A stretch of DNA of 64,000 nt, from NCBI RefSeq assembly GCF_019249215.1, contig NZ_JAESDI010000016.1:40618-104617 (forward strand), in the 5' to 3' direction. Below the pieces are notes generated by a model. That model made no database searches. It saw nothing but the letters and a program-made list of their open reading frames with translations, and was not told the DNA's origin. This document shows, piece after piece, positions 49,772-59,216 of this stretch. The DNA comes from Alteromonas lipotrueae. Lineage in GTDB: Bacteria; Pseudomonadota; Gammaproteobacteria; Enterobacterales; Alteromonadaceae. The translations under genes and the position numbers were made by a program. Positions within the stretch are counted from its first letter, which is position 1, and every line of letters starts with the position of its first letter.

Positions 49772-49775
49772 GTGT
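49760..49775 (+). promoter_or_regulatory. NrdR box 2
   Basis: CCTCACTATCTTGTGT matches the NrdR consensus core at about 11 of 13 positions. The pair is spaced by about three helical turns, the arrangement known at ribonucleotide reductase promoters. Confidence 0.7.
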
Positions 49776-50077
49776 TTAATCCAACGCGGGATCCCAAAGC
49801 GAATTTTTGGAAATTATTGAGATCGACAACGATCCTTTTACTGCGTTTATTCGGATGATCAGACAAAACATACTATTAAAGAAAAGCATTCAGCGGCATC
49901 TCTCAAACTTATGCGCTAATAAGTTTAGGGTTGGTCGTGGTTAGTTGTGTATTTCGCGCAAATGGTCTTACGCAGATGTATTACTTCGCAGCGAAACAAC
50001 TAACTTAAAAAGAATACACATTATAACAGGGTGATATACCCACGCCTCGCGCGCTAACAGACAACGGCCAGAGTAAC
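49776..50077 (+). other. Long leader between NrdR boxes and nrdA
   Basis: About 300 nt with no gene or clear structure that I can support. No convincing DnaA box was found. It may be an untranslated leader or hold a second promoter. Confidence 0.4.
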
Positions 50078-52399
50078 ATGAATAATAGTTTATCCGTCAC
50101 CAAGCGAAATGGTGAGCAAGAATCCATCGACCTAGAAAAAATTCATAAGGTGGTGACATGGGCTGCAAAAGGACTTGAAAACGTCTCAGTTTCACAAGTT
50201 GAAATTAAAGCTCAAATCCAGTTTTTCGACGGTATCAATACCAGCGAAATCCATGAAACCCTTATCAAATCAGCTGCAGACTTAATTTCTACCGACGCGC
50301 CTGATTACCAATACTTGGCAGCTCGCCTTGCTATTTTCCACCTTCGCAAGAAAGCCTACGGTCAGTTCGAGCCCCCTGCACTGTTTGACCATGTCACTAA
50401 CATGGTTGAGATGGGCAAATACGATAAGCATTTAATTGAAGATTATACTGCTGAAGAATTTGCCGAGATGGATACTTATATCGATCATTGGCGCGACATG
50501 AACTTCAGCTACGCCGCCGTTAAGCAGCTTGAAGGTAAGTACCTGGTTCAAAACCGTGTAACCGGTGAAATTTACGAAAGTGCCCAGTTCTTATACATCT
50601 TGGTAGCAGCGTGTCTGTTCGCTAACTACCCGAAAGATACCCGTATGAGCTACATTCGTCGTTTCTACGATGCCGCTTCTACGTTTAAGTTATCACTACC
50701 TACGCCAATTATGTCTGGCGTACGTACCCCTACTCGTCAATTTAGCTCGTGTGTACTAATTGAAACTGGCGATAGCCTTGATTCAATTAACGCTACCGCT
50801 AGCGCTATCGTTAAATACGTAAGCCAGCGAGCAGGTATCGGTGTGAATGCTGGCCGTATTCGCGCACTAGGTAGCCCTATTCGTGGTGGAGAAGCTTTCC
50901 ACACAGGTTGTATTCCTTTCTACAAGTACTTCCAAACAGCCGTTAAAAGCTGTTCGCAAGGCGGTGTTCGTGGTGGCGCAGCTACTTTGTTCTACCCACT
51001 ATGGCATATGGAAGTTGAATCGTTATTAGTGCTTAAGAACAACCGTGGTGTAGAAGAAAACCGCGTTCGTCACTTAGACTACGGCGTACAGTTCAACAAA
51101 CTCATGTATCAACGCATGATGAAAGATGACTATATTTCATTATTTAGCCCATCTGACGTACCTGGCCTTTACGATGCGTTCTTTGCCGATCAAGAAAAGT
51201 TCGAGCGTTTGTATGTGCAATACGAAAACGACGACAACATTCGTAAAAAGCGCATTAAAGCTATGGAGCTGTTCAGCTTGTTCATGCAAGAGCGTGCAAG
51301 CACAGGTCGTATTTACCTTCAAAACGTTGACCACTGTAACACGCACAGCCCGTTCAACCCTGAAGTGGCACCTGTACGTCAAAGTAACCTTTGTCTTGAA
51401 ATTGCATTGCCTACTAAGCCTTTGCAGCACGTTAACGACGAAGAAGGTGAAATTGCCCTTTGTACGCTATCTGCCTTCAACTTAGGGGCCATTAAGTCAC
51501 TAGACGAATTTGAAGAATTATCAGACCTAGCAGTACGTGCACTTGATAATCTACTCGATTACCAAGACTACCCAGTACCAGCGGCATACAATGCCACTAT
51601 GGGTCGCAGAACCTTAGGTGTGGGTGTTATTAACTTCGCTTACTACTTAGCTAAACATGGTGTGAAGTATTCAGACCATAGCGCGAATGGCCTAGTTCAC
51701 CGCACGTTTGAAGCTATGCAGTATTACCTACTGAAAGCATCGAACAACCTAGCGAAAGAAAAAGGCGCGTGTCCTAAGTTTAACGAGACGACTTATTCGC
51801 AAGGCATCATGCCTATCGATAGCTACAAGAAAGATCTTGATGGCGTATGTAACGAGCCACTTCATTACGATTGGGATGCCCTTCGTGAAGAAATCAAGAC
51901 TCACGGTTTACGTAACTCTACTTTGTCTGCGTTAATGCCTTCTGAGACATCTTCTCAAATTTCAAACGCAACCAACGGTATTGAGCCGCCACGTGGCTTT
52001 ATTAGTATTAAATCAAGTAAAGACGGCGTACTTAAGCAAGTAGTACCTGAGTACGAGCGCTTAAGAGATCAGTACGAATTGTTGTGGGATATTCCTTCTA
52101 ACGATGGTTACTTGCAGCTAGTCGGTATTATGCAGAAGTTTATCGACCAAACTATCTCTGCTAACACCAACTACGATCCTAGCCGTTATGACGGTAACAA
52201 GGTTCCGATGAAGCTGTTACTGAAAGACCTATTAACAACGTACAAGCTGGGTGTGAAAACCCTGTACTACCACAACACACGCGATGGTGCGACAGACGCT
52301 TCAGCATTAGATGTTAAAGCCAATGAGCCGTTACCTCGTCAAGAAGAAGTGGTTATAGAAGAAGACGATGATTGTGCAGGCGGTGCGTGCAAAATTTAG
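50078..52399 (+). CDS. nrdA: Class Ia ribonucleoside-diphosphate reductase, alpha subunit
   Basis: Reduces ribonucleoside diphosphates to deoxy forms. The 773-residue protein has an N-terminal ATP-cone (about residues 5-95, SLSVTKRNGEQESIDLEKIHKV) for dATP control. The active cysteines are in QFSSCVLIETGDS, RQSNLCLEIALPT and EIALCTLSAFNLGAI. The radical-path tyrosines (KTLYYHNTRDG) and a C-terminal CAGGAC thiol pair that is reduced by thioredoxin or glutaredoxin are present. Paired NrdR boxes lie upstream. It forms an operon with nrdB and a ferredoxin-like gene. Confidence 0.98.
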   Translation: MNNSLSVTKRNGEQESIDLEKIHKVVTWAAKGLENVSVSQVEIKAQIQFFDGINTSEIHETLIKSAADLISTDAPDYQYLAARLAIFHLRKKAYGQFEPPALFDHVTNMVEMGKYDKHLIEDYTAEEFAEMDTYIDHWRDMNFSYAAVKQLEGKYLVQNRVTGEIYESAQFLYILVAACLFANYPKDTRMSYIRRFYDAASTFKLSLPTPIMSGVRTPTRQFSSCVLIETGDSLDSINATASAIVKYVSQRAGIGVNAGRIRALGSPIRGGEAFHTGCIPFYKYFQTAVKSCSQGGVRGGAATLFYPLWHMEVESLLVLKNNRGVEENRVRHLDYGVQFNKLMYQRMMKDDYISLFSPSDVPGLYDAFFADQEKFERLYVQYENDDNIRKKRIKAMELFSLFMQERASTGRIYLQNVDHCNTHSPFNPEVAPVRQSNLCLEIALPTKPLQHVNDEEGEIALCTLSAFNLGAIKSLDEFEELSDLAVRALDNLLDYQDYPVPAAYNATMGRRTLGVGVINFAYYLAKHGVKYSDHSANGLVHRTFEAMQYYLLKASNNLAKEKGACPKFNETTYSQGIMPIDSYKKDLDGVCNEPLHYDWDALREEIKTHGLRNSTLSALMPSETSSQISNATNGIEPPRGFISIKSSKDGVLKQVVPEYERLRDQYELLWDIPSNDGYLQLVGIMQKFIDQTISANTNYDPSRYDGNKVPMKLLLKDLLTTYKLGVKTLYYHNTRDGATDASALDVKANEPLPRQEEVVIEEDDDCAGGACKI

Positions 52400-52485
52400 C
52401 ACGCGCCCGCTTTTGCGAAATCGGTATCGCAGCAAGAACATAAATAATAAAACGCGTTTATCATTAAGTTTTTAGTTAGGCACTC

Positions 52486-53616
52486 ATGAAATATACTACG
52501 TTTAATCAGCAAAGTACCAACCCATTGGTTGAACCTATGTTCTTCGGTAACCCGGTGAATGTAGCCCGTTACGACCAACAAAAGCATGCCATTTTCGAAA
52601 AGCTTATTGAAAAGCAAATTAGCTTTTTCTGGCGCCCTGAGGAAGTAGATGTATCTCGCGATCGTGTTGATTTTCAAAAATTAACCGACCCTGAAAAGCA
52701 CATCTTTATTTCAAACTTGAAATACCAAACCCTATTAGACTCGGTTCAAGGCCGCAGCCCTAATATTGCCTTTCTACCTATCATCTCATTGCCTGAGCTT
52801 GAGACCTGGGTGGAAACATGGTCTTTCTTTGAAACCATCCACTCTCGCTCTTACACGCACATTTTGCGTAACTTGTTTTCAGATCCTAGCGATATTTTTG
52901 AAGACATTGTGGTTAACGATGAAATTAAGCGCCGTGCCGCCGACATTTCGAAGTACTACGACGACCTTATTTTTGCCACTCAATTATGGCAAACACAAGG
53001 TGAAGGTGTGCACACTGTTGATGGCGTGCCACATACCATCAACATGTACGAGTTAAAGAAGAAGCTTTTCTTGTGTATGAACTCAGTGAATGCTTTAGAA
53101 GCCATTCGTTTCTACGTGTCGTTTGCCTGTACGTTTGCCTTTGCGGAACGTAAGTTGATGGAAGGTAATTCTAAAATTATCCGCCTGATTGCCCGTGATG
53201 AAAACCTACATTTGTCTTCTACCCAACACATTTTGAACTTGTGGGCACGAAGCAAAGACGACCCTGAAATGGCGCAAATTGCACAAGATTGCAAAGAAGA
53301 AGCTCGCGCTATCTTCATGAATGCCGTTCAGCAAGAAAAAGAATGGGCTGATTACCTTTTCCAGAATGGCTCTATGATTGGCCTTAACAAAGAAATCCTT
53401 TGTTCTTACGTTGAATATATTGCCAATCAACGTATGACGGCTATTGGCCTAGATGCACCATTTGAAATCAGCAGTAACCCTCTGCCGTGGATGAATAACT
53501 ACCTTAACTCTGACAACGTTCAGGTAGCGCCACAAGAGTCTGAAATTAGTTCTTACTTGGTAGGTCAAATTGACTCTGCGGTTAGTGAAGACGATTTTGC
53601 TGATTTCGAATTGTAG
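52486..53616 (+). CDS. nrdB: Class Ia ribonucleoside-diphosphate reductase, beta subunit
   Basis: Carries the diiron-tyrosyl radical cofactor. The 376-residue protein equals E. coli NrdB in length. The radical tyrosine is in [16 protein letters not shown] (about residue 123), with iron ligands in the [11 protein letters not shown] helix and [14 protein letters not shown]. The C-terminal peptide DDFADFEL is the docking tail for NrdA. It follows nrdA by about 90 nt and is followed by the yfaE-type ferredoxin gene that maintains its cofactor. Confidence 0.98.
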   Translation: MKYTTFNQQSTNPLVEPMFFGNPVNVARYDQQKHAIFEKLIEKQISFFWRPEEVDVSRDRVDFQKLTDPEKHIFISNLKYQTLLDSVQGRSPNIAFLPIISLPELETWVETWSFFETIHSRSYTHILRNLFSDPSDIFEDIVVNDEIKRRAADISKYYDDLIFATQLWQTQGEGVHTVDGVPHTINMYELKKKLFLCMNSVNALEAIRFYVSFACTFAFAERKLMEGNSKIIRLIARDENLHLSSTQHILNLWARSKDDPEMAQIAQDCKEEARAIFMNAVQQEKEWADYLFQNGSMIGLNKEILCSYVEYIANQRMTAIGLDAPFEISSNPLPWMNNYLNSDNVQVAPQESEISSYLVGQIDSAVSEDDFADFEL

Positions 53617-53689
53617 CGCTAAGCTGATTTTGAGCGCTAGCGCTAACAGAGCACACTACAAAAACGCTAAGAAGTAGCGCCAAAAAATA

Positions 53690-53962
53690 ATGAGCACAGC
53701 TGATAAAACACTCCGCATCGACGTTGTTGATGTGGGGTGTATTTCATCCCCCCCTGATACTACGCTTCTTACCGCCCTTGAAGCCGCTAACATCAATATT
53801 CACTACCATTGCCGTGAAGGTTTTTGCGGTGCGTGTAGAACTAAGCTGATTGAAGGCGAAGTAGAATATACTACCGATCCCCTCGCCTTTATTGATGATG
53901 ACGAAATTCTTCCGTGCTGCTGCGTAGCCTTATGTCCGCTTAAAATCAAAGTGCCTTTATAA
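53690..53962 (+). CDS. yfaE: 2Fe-2S ferredoxin-like protein YfaE
   Basis: A 90-residue plant-type [2Fe-2S] ferredoxin that helps assemble and maintain the diferric-tyrosyl cofactor of NrdB. Cluster ligands are visible in CREGFCGACRTKL (C-x4-C-x2-C) and a later cysteine in DDDEILPCCCVALC. Its position after nrdB and its short length match E. coli YfaE. It is probably cotranscribed with nrdAB. Confidence 0.95.
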   Translation: MSTADKTLRIDVVDVGCISSPPDTTLLTALEAANINIHYHCREGFCGACRTKLIEGEVEYTTDPLAFIDDDEILPCCCVALCPLKIKVPL

Positions 53963-54012
53963 ATCGAGCCCCGCTATGAATCGAGTACCGTTATAAATCA
54001 AGCCCGCTAGAA
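53962..54012. repeat. Three degenerate 17-bp tandem repeats after yfaE
   Basis: Units start at 53962 (AATCGAGCCCCGCTATG), 53979 (AATCGAGTACCGTTATA) and 53996 (AATCAAGCCCGCTAGAA), abutting the yfaE stop. Confidence 0.7.
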
Positions 54013-54036
54013 TTTACCTACCGCTTAAGCCCAACC

Positions 54037-55524
54037 TTAATGACTGTTCGCTAAGGTAAGTTCAAAGCTAAAACACGTGCCCTTCCCTAATTGACTCTCT
54101 ACTCTCAAATCGGAATTAAGCAGTGCCATTAGCTTTTTGCAAATAGCCAAACCTAAACCTGCATGGCTACACGTATCTTTTTCTGTATTACTGGCCTGAT
54201 ACCTAGCATCAAAAATGTACGCTATTTCTTTATCACTAATTCCAATACCGGTATCACGAATATCTACTCTAAGCTTATCGTTATGTAACACCACAGCAAG
54301 GTCTATGCTGCCATTTTCCGGGGTATGGCGAATAGCATTGGCAATAAGGTTCGTAAGCACGCGCTCAAGCTTGCCAATATCAGCAAACACGTAGTATTCA
54401 AAGTGATCGGGAATAACTTTAATAGCGATATTTTTCTGTTTCGCATCAAGCTCGAACTTTGCGGCCACATCATGCAGTAATTCACCTAACGGAAAAGACT
54501 CTTGATGCAAGGTAACTTGCCCGCCTTCTAAATACGCAAGCTCAAATATTTGGTCGATAAGATGCTTTAAGTTTTTCGCGTTTTTAAGCGACACATCCAC
54601 AAAATGTCTTCTATCTTCTTTAGATAAACTGTCTTCATTCAGCGCTAATGTTTCAATGTAACCTTGTAGGCTAGCCAAAGGAGTACGCAGGTCGTGTGAT
54701 AAGTCGGCAAGCAGTACACGCCGCTGGCTATCAATTTTATTAAGCTGTTCGAACTGATTGTCTATATGGGTAAGCATATCGGTAAACGCACAGCCTAAGC
54801 GGTCTATTTCGTTGGCGCTGTTTCTGTTCCATGTAGCCAAATTAGGGGGTAGTTTTTCACGATGAAAATCGGCTTCTCGTACGCGATCCATATCATCGCT
54901 TAAGCGTCTTAATGGCGTGGTGAAATATTTAAACAACACAAGTAACGCTAGCAAAAGCAAAAACAAACCAACAAACATAAATAATGCGACTTCGCGCATG
55001 CTCTGGCTATTTTGTAAATTCGCGATAATGGAGTCGTAACGCTCACCACCAATAATCACATACAAATAGCCTTGCAGTTGTTCGTTGTTATAAACCGGTG
55101 CCGCAGAAAATATTTTTTGCAGGCCAATGTTTCTTGGGTCGTCACCTTCAATGGGAAAGCCGCGATCGGTATTAATAAGCTGTTTTATAGGGGCGATATC
55201 CACCGCATCGGCTTTCACTTTTCCAGGCTCGGCCGAATACGTAAGAATGGTGCCTTCAGGGTCTAAATAATAGAACTCAAAACTTGGGCCCAAAATCATT
55301 AGCGTATGGAAAAGGTTTCCAAGGGCCTCGTAGTCGTACACCCCTTCCTTCAGTAACGGGTTATCACTAACAAGATGTTCCGCTAAGCCAATATGCAGTT
55401 TTTGTTCTGCTTCTTGTTGTGTGCGTTTTTGTAATAAATTCGTGGAGTAAAAACAGGCAATCATCACCACCATAAATACGCCAACCAAGCACACGGCAAG
55501 GCGAGGATAAAAGCCAAATTTCAT
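54037..55524 (-). CDS. Sensor histidine kinase (HAMP-HisKA-HATPase)
   Basis: A 495-residue inner-membrane kinase: TM1 at about 8-28, a periplasmic sensor of about 150 residues, TM2 near 180-200, HAMP, HisKA with LSHDLRTPLASLQGY, and a complete HATPase (NLIANAIRHTPENG, DTGIGISD, HAGLGLAICKK). The signal is unknown. It starts 3 nt after the response regulator stop. Two spondin-domain genes lie upstream on the same strand, and a role in controlling or sensing through them is inferred only from position. Confidence 0.94.
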   Translation of the reverse strand: MKFGFYPRLAVCLVGVFMVVMIACFYSTNLLQKRTQQEAEQKLHIGLAEHLVSDNPLLKEGVYDYEALGNLFHTLMILGPSFEFYYLDPEGTILTYSAEPGKVKADAVDIAPIKQLINTDRGFPIEGDDPRNIGLQKIFSAAPVYNNEQLQGYLYVIIGGERYDSIIANLQNSQSMREVALFMFVGLFLLLLALLVLFKYFTTPLRRLSDDMDRVREADFHREKLPPNLATWNRNSANEIDRLGCAFTDMLTHIDNQFEQLNKIDSQRRVLLADLSHDLRTPLASLQGYIETLALNEDSLSKEDRRHFVDVSLKNAKNLKHLIDQIFELAYLEGGQVTLHQESFPLGELLHDVAAKFELDAKQKNIAIKVIPDHFEYYVFADIGKLERVLTNLIANAIRHTPENGSIDLAVVLHNDKLRVDIRDTGIGISDKEIAYIFDARYQASNTEKDTCSHAGLGLAICKKLMALLNSDLRVESQLGKGTCFSFELTLANSH

Positions 55525-55527
55525 GGG

Positions 55528-56241
55528 CTATACTCCTTGAGGATTAAATTTGTACCCTACACCCCATACGGTTTGTACAATTTGGGGCGCGGTGGCGTCG
55601 TTTTCTAACTTCGAACGCAGCCGGTTAATATGTGAATTCACCGTATGCTCGTAGCCACTATGGTGGTAGCCCCACACCGATTCTAATAATTGGCTGCGAC
55701 TAAATACCTGCCCGGGGTGACTGGCCAAGTGATGAAGCAATTCAAATTCAGTGGCGGTTAGTACCAATTCTTCTTCAGATAAAAATACCTGATGATTTCG
55801 CTGGTCGATAACAAGGCGACCTAGTTTTAACGGTGTATCTGCTTGTTGTTGCGTAGTTTGAGTTTGCTGCACCACATGATATTTTCGAAGCTGAGAACGC
55901 ACCCTTGCTTGCAGTTCTCTTACGCTAAATGGCTTTGTCATGTAATCGTCGGCGCCAAGCTCTAACCCTAATACTCTGTCGGTTTCAGAGGTTTTCGAGG
56001 TAAGCATAATAATGCTTTGCATAGGCAAGGCATCTCGCACCTTGCGGCATATATCTAAGCCGCTCATGCTAGGTAGCATCACATCCAAAATTACAATGGC
56101 AAATTCATCAGACAACGCGCATTCCAGTGCTACTTTTCCATCAGTTTGATGTTCTATTTCAACACCCAGTTCTAACAGATTAACCCGCATTAAATTTGCG
56201 ATATCTTGGTCGTCTTCAACAATTAATATTTTGTCGGTCAT
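55528..56241 (-). CDS. OmpR/PhoB-family response regulator
   Basis: A 237-residue DNA-binding regulator with a receiver (ILIVEDDQDIA, phosphoacceptor in VILDVMLPSMSG, LTSKTSE, MTKPFSVREL) and a winged-helix output domain (ELLHHLASHPGQVFSRSQLLE, VWGYHHSGYEHTVNSHINRLR, WGVGYKF). It is paired with the downstream kinase. The ATG at 56241 has no clear Shine-Dalgarno; a GTG five codons upstream is an alternative. Only about 40 nt lie between a strong terminator and this start, so expression may depend on read-through from the spondin genes. Confidence 0.94.
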   Translation of the reverse strand: MTDKILIVEDDQDIANLMRVNLLELGVEIEHQTDGKVALECALSDEFAIVILDVMLPSMSGLDICRKVRDALPMQSIIMLTSKTSETDRVLGLELGADDYMTKPFSVRELQARVRSQLRKYHVVQQTQTTQQQADTPLKLGRLVIDQRNHQVFLSEEELVLTATEFELLHHLASHPGQVFSRSQLLESVWGYHHSGYEHTVNSHINRLRSKLENDATAPQIVQTVWGVGYKFNPQGV

Positions 56242-56281
56242 TTTTGGGAAAACCACAGTTCAAAAACTAATAGAACGATGG

Positions 56282-56316
56282 AAAAGCGTTAATCTTTCAC
56301 AAGATTAACGCTTTTT
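56282..56316 (-). terminator. Perfect 15-bp-stem terminator between spondin genes and the two-component pair
   Basis: AAAAGCGTTAATCTT (56282-56296) pairs exactly with AAGATTAACGCTTTT (56301-56315), loop TCAC, with T-rich sequence on both strands. Confidence 0.9.
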
Positions 56317-56383
56317 ATTTACTTGCCCGTTAAATTAGCGGCTGAATTGGCCGTTCTTCTAGCGATAGAGGCATTGTTTTTCA

Positions 56384-57106
56384 TTACTCTGTTCGCGTAA
56401 TTTGTATACGAATAACCGGGTTATCGAACTTATGTTCAACCGTTAACGCCGAGGTTGAAAGCCCGTCATCTGAGCTCACCACACCTGGGTGCATTGAGAT
56501 AAACCCTGTGTCGTCACGACTTGGGCTAAAGCCTTCACCATTGGCTGCTGGGCCTGGCACGGTTGCTGCACTTTCAGTGTTTGCTTCCGTACCTGCATCA
56601 TAAGCTGGGCTAACAGTAGTATAGGTAGCACCTACTTCAAGGTTGGCTAGGCTCCAACTGTTAATACCGGTAAAGGCATCGTTGGTATTTCCCAGCATGG
56701 CGGCAATCGTTAGGTTGGCGTCGGTGATATCGTTAATGGTGACACTAATCGTTTGTGAATCGCCTGGGGTAATTGGGCCAACACCGCCACCACTTGCATC
56801 ACCTAGCATTAGAAAGTCGGCAGAATCACCTTGTTCAGCAATACGCTCTAACTCCACCGATGCAACTGCACCTACTTCCCATAACGTACCTTCGCTATGC
56901 AGCACTACCGCAGGCGGCGATACTGGCTGACCATTGGTTAAATTAGTTACGGTTACGTCGTACGATACCGGCACTGGATCGGGAACTTCAGCTGGTACTT
57001 CTACTTCTACAATTACTTCACGGGTATCGTCATCACCACACGCCGCAAGCAAAAAGGGTAACGTAAGTACCAATGCTTTTTTATAATGTTTGGCTAAATA
57101 TTGCAT
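56384..57106 (-). CDS. Spondin-domain lipoprotein
   Basis: A 240-residue protein with a lipoprotein signal (LVLTLPFLLAAC, lipobox cysteine near residue 22) followed by a short acidic Val/Pro-rich linker and one spondin_N-type domain. Shared features with its neighbour are VTVTNLTNGQPVSPP, FxVG/WEVGAVAS, TAAMLGNTNDAFTGINSW and YDAGTEANTE. Bacterial spondin proteins are secreted or surface proteins of unknown function. It starts after, and is 10 nt from, a paralogous spondin gene; the pair appears to be an operon ended by a strong terminator. Confidence 0.88.
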   Translation of the reverse strand: MQYLAKHYKKALVLTLPFLLAACGDDDTREVIVEVEVPAEVPDPVPVSYDVTVTNLTNGQPVSPPAVVLHSEGTLWEVGAVASVELERIAEQGDSADFLMLGDASGGGVGPITPGDSQTISVTINDITDANLTIAAMLGNTNDAFTGINSWSLANLEVGATYTTVSPAYDAGTEANTESAATVPGPAANGEGFSPSRDDTGFISMHPGVVSSDDGLSTSALTVEHKFDNPVIRIQITRTE

Positions 57107-57116
57107 AACAGCCTCC

Positions 57117-57821
57117 TTATCGTACGGTTACTGTTACTTTAGCTACTGGGTTCAACCAACGATGAACGGCGTTGTCTACATCACTTGCACCTTCCGTTAA
57201 CGAGTCGTCGCCAATGTTTCCGCGGTGAATATGTACGGTAGTGTTAGTATCTGCGCCTGCTACACCAGTTCCGCCGTTACCAAGTAATGGGTCTAGTGGA
57301 GGTGGTACTGGCATACCCGCCATACCTGGTTCGCCGCTACCACGTAATTCGTCGTTAGCTTCTGTTCCCGCATCATAGGCATTAATGAAAACCGTATAGG
57401 TGCCAGCTTCTGTTGGAATTTCCCAGTTATCTAACCCGATAAAACCATCGTTAGAAGGAAGGATCATCGCTACAACCGACAATACAACATTGTCGTCTGC
57501 GGTCATTAAGTCGGCTGACGTAGACATGGTGGGCGCTAACAGCCCGCCTGCAGGGTTGGCGATAACGTCTGCACCAATAGCAGTGCCAATGGTAGCAATA
57601 CCGTCTAAACTGCCGCCTTCGGCCATCATTTGAATTTCAGTGCTGGCAGCCTCACCCACTTCAAACAAGCTAGCATCAGCGGTGTGCGCCACAGCGGCAA
57701 TAGGTGTGAAGTACAACCCGTGAGTTAAGTTCTGAATTTCTACCGTTATATCTGCAGCGAAACTTTGTTGGCTTGCAAACGCAAGCAATGCCGCTGCAGA
57801 AATTTTATTAAATCGCTTCAT
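57117..57821 (-). CDS. Secreted spondin-domain protein
   Basis: A 234-residue protein with a classical signal peptide (cleaved after QQSFA, about residue 22) and a spondin_N-type domain: ITVEIQNLTHGLYFTPIAAVAH, LFEVGEAAS, ILPSNDGFIGLDNW, YDAGTEANDE and a final VHRWLNPVAKVTVTV. It is paralogous to the lipoprotein 10 nt downstream, so a soluble and an anchored version are made together. A calcium- or surface-related role is known only for eukaryotic homologues; the bacterial role is open. Confidence 0.88.
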   Translation of the reverse strand: MKRFNKISAAALLAFASQQSFAADITVEIQNLTHGLYFTPIAAVAHTADASLFEVGEAASTEIQMMAEGGSLDGIATIGTAIGADVIANPAGGLLAPTMSTSADLMTADDNVVLSVVAMILPSNDGFIGLDNWEIPTEAGTYTVFINAYDAGTEANDELRGSGEPGMAGMPVPPPLDPLLGNGGTGVAGADTNTTVHIHRGNIGDDSLTEGASDVDNAVHRWLNPVAKVTVTVR

Positions 57822-57882
57822 GATGTTTCCTTAGTAATGAATGAGTGAGTGTTAACGCCCTATCAATACTGAAAGAAAGATG

Positions 57883-58203
57883 TCACGAAAGTATCCAGAA
57901 ATTGGGACAAAACTGTACTGATGACATAACAGGTTTGTAAAGTTGGCTCGATAAATGTGTTCGATAAGGTAACGAGTCCACTGTAACCAGAGGTGAATCA
58001 TGGGTTTGGTGGCCATGATGATCGTATTTACCGCAATAGCTAATGGGTGTTCTATGCACTCGATTACTCATAGAGTGAGCCAGTAAATGTATTCGCCGCA
58101 TGCCCAAATTATTAGACATTGCATACTTACGCCGCCACACATCAAATTTTGACAGCATTCTGGTGAAAACACTTCCACTAAAATGAGCAGCTTTCTTCAT
58201 CAA
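57883..58203 (-). CDS. Doubtful small basic protein
   Basis: A 106-residue frame rich in Arg, Lys and His (KFDVWRRKYAMSNN, GMRRIHLLAHSMSNRVHR) with no family I recognise, no signal peptide and no membrane segment. The two methionines at the start have no strong ribosome binding site. It could be a real orphan gene, a decayed fragment or a chance frame. Confidence 0.3.
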   Translation of the reverse strand: MMKKAAHFSGSVFTRMLSKFDVWRRKYAMSNNLGMRRIHLLAHSMSNRVHRTPISYCGKYDHHGHQTHDSPLVTVDSLPYRTHLSSQLYKPVMSSVQFCPNFWILS

Positions 58204-58488
58204 TATGCTTTACGTAAATTTTTCCAAGATGACTTAAATAGAATCTTCAGCTGCATGAACTGCCTTAATTGGAACAAACGGAATCAAAACCCCCTTCAAA
58301 AATAGGTTTGTTTTTTGGTAAATAAGCCTGAATACTCTTTACTTTATAGAAATTTATCATGTGGCAAATAGGCTCTCCATAATGTTTCATAACCTTCCAT
58401 TATCAAGTGCAGGAAAGTGAGGTTTAGAAATGAAGTAAGCCCTTAGGTATCAGCCCATGCACGGAATGCGAGTCAATTATCTCTTTCG
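58204..58488. other. Intergenic region, nothing recognised
   Basis: About 285 nt of AT-rich sequence between the doubtful frame and the Pr6Pr-type gene. No hairpin, repeat or RNA stands out. Confidence 0.5.
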
Positions 58489-59091
58489 TTAAAAATGACC
58501 AATCACCTTGCCTATAAATATAAAAAAAGTAGCACCTATTAACAGGCAAATTGATAAGGCCAACGCATTAAAAAAAACTTTTTTGACTCCAAGTTCATTA
58601 ATGTTCGTAAATTCATAAGGATAGAATTCTGACCATTTACCATGCAGAATGGTGTATAGGGCGTAGCTTAACGGAAAGATTAGCCAATACCCTACCAATG
58701 AGTATTCGAGTTGTTGCTTTTCTGAAAATAACAACCAATACGTTAATGTAGCAAGCGGCGTGATAGCGTGAACAAACAAATCAGCAATACGCTCGAAGAA
58801 TGACAGTTTAAGCCATCCATAGATAAGGTAATTAGCGATACCTACCGTAAAGATGTAAAACGTAATGGCAGCGGCGATATTGGCATTAAGCGCGAAGGTA
58901 CTGACTGCCTGTGAGGAAGAAAAAGTAATAACTCCAGACCATAACAAGACAAGAACGTTTGAGAGCGTAGTGTAATAGCTAAAAAATTTCCAAACCGTGA
59001 CAGCTAAGCTATCTTCTCCTCTTTTAGCGATTTCTCTGATGAGACTTAAAGTTAAAGCTAAAGCCGTACTTAAAAAAAGCAAGATACTCAT
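58489..59091 (-). CDS. Pr6Pr-type membrane protein
   Basis: A 200-residue membrane protein with six hydrophobic helices. Conserved-looking features include FSYYTTLSNVLVLLW in the first third, a polar HAITPL segment and the late LHGKWSEFYPYEF motif. These are typical of the Pr6Pr family of small bacterial membrane proteins, which are distantly related to the FAR-17a/AIG1 hydrolase-like fold. The histidine in HAITP and the threonine in YYTTLSN could match the AIG1 catalytic pair, which is speculative. It stands alone with no clear operon. Confidence 0.75.
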   Translation of the reverse strand: MSILLFLSTALALTLSLIREIAKRGEDSLAVTVWKFFSYYTTLSNVLVLLWSGVITFSSSQAVSTFALNANIAAAITFYIFTVGIANYLIYGWLKLSFFERIADLFVHAITPLATLTYWLLFSEKQQLEYSLVGYWLIFPLSYALYTILHGKWSEFYPYEFTNINELGVKKVFFNALALSICLLIGATFFIFIGKVIGHF

Positions 59092-59216
59092 TTCGAATCC
59101 TTGGGAAGAAAGAAGGTTCCCCCCACCTCACCACGAGATAAATAATAGTTAGTAACGTTGAGCGAATGTTCAGAATAAATAACACGGCTGCTTATTAATC
59201 ACACTGGCTTGTTTTT

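Noticed and set aside
49776..50077. DnaA boxes upstream of nrdA, as in E. coli
   Set aside because: Only loose matches such as TTATTCGGA were seen, too far from TTATNCACA.
51126..51485. Long frames inside nrdA on both strands
   Set aside because: They are shadows of a highly conserved coding sequence.
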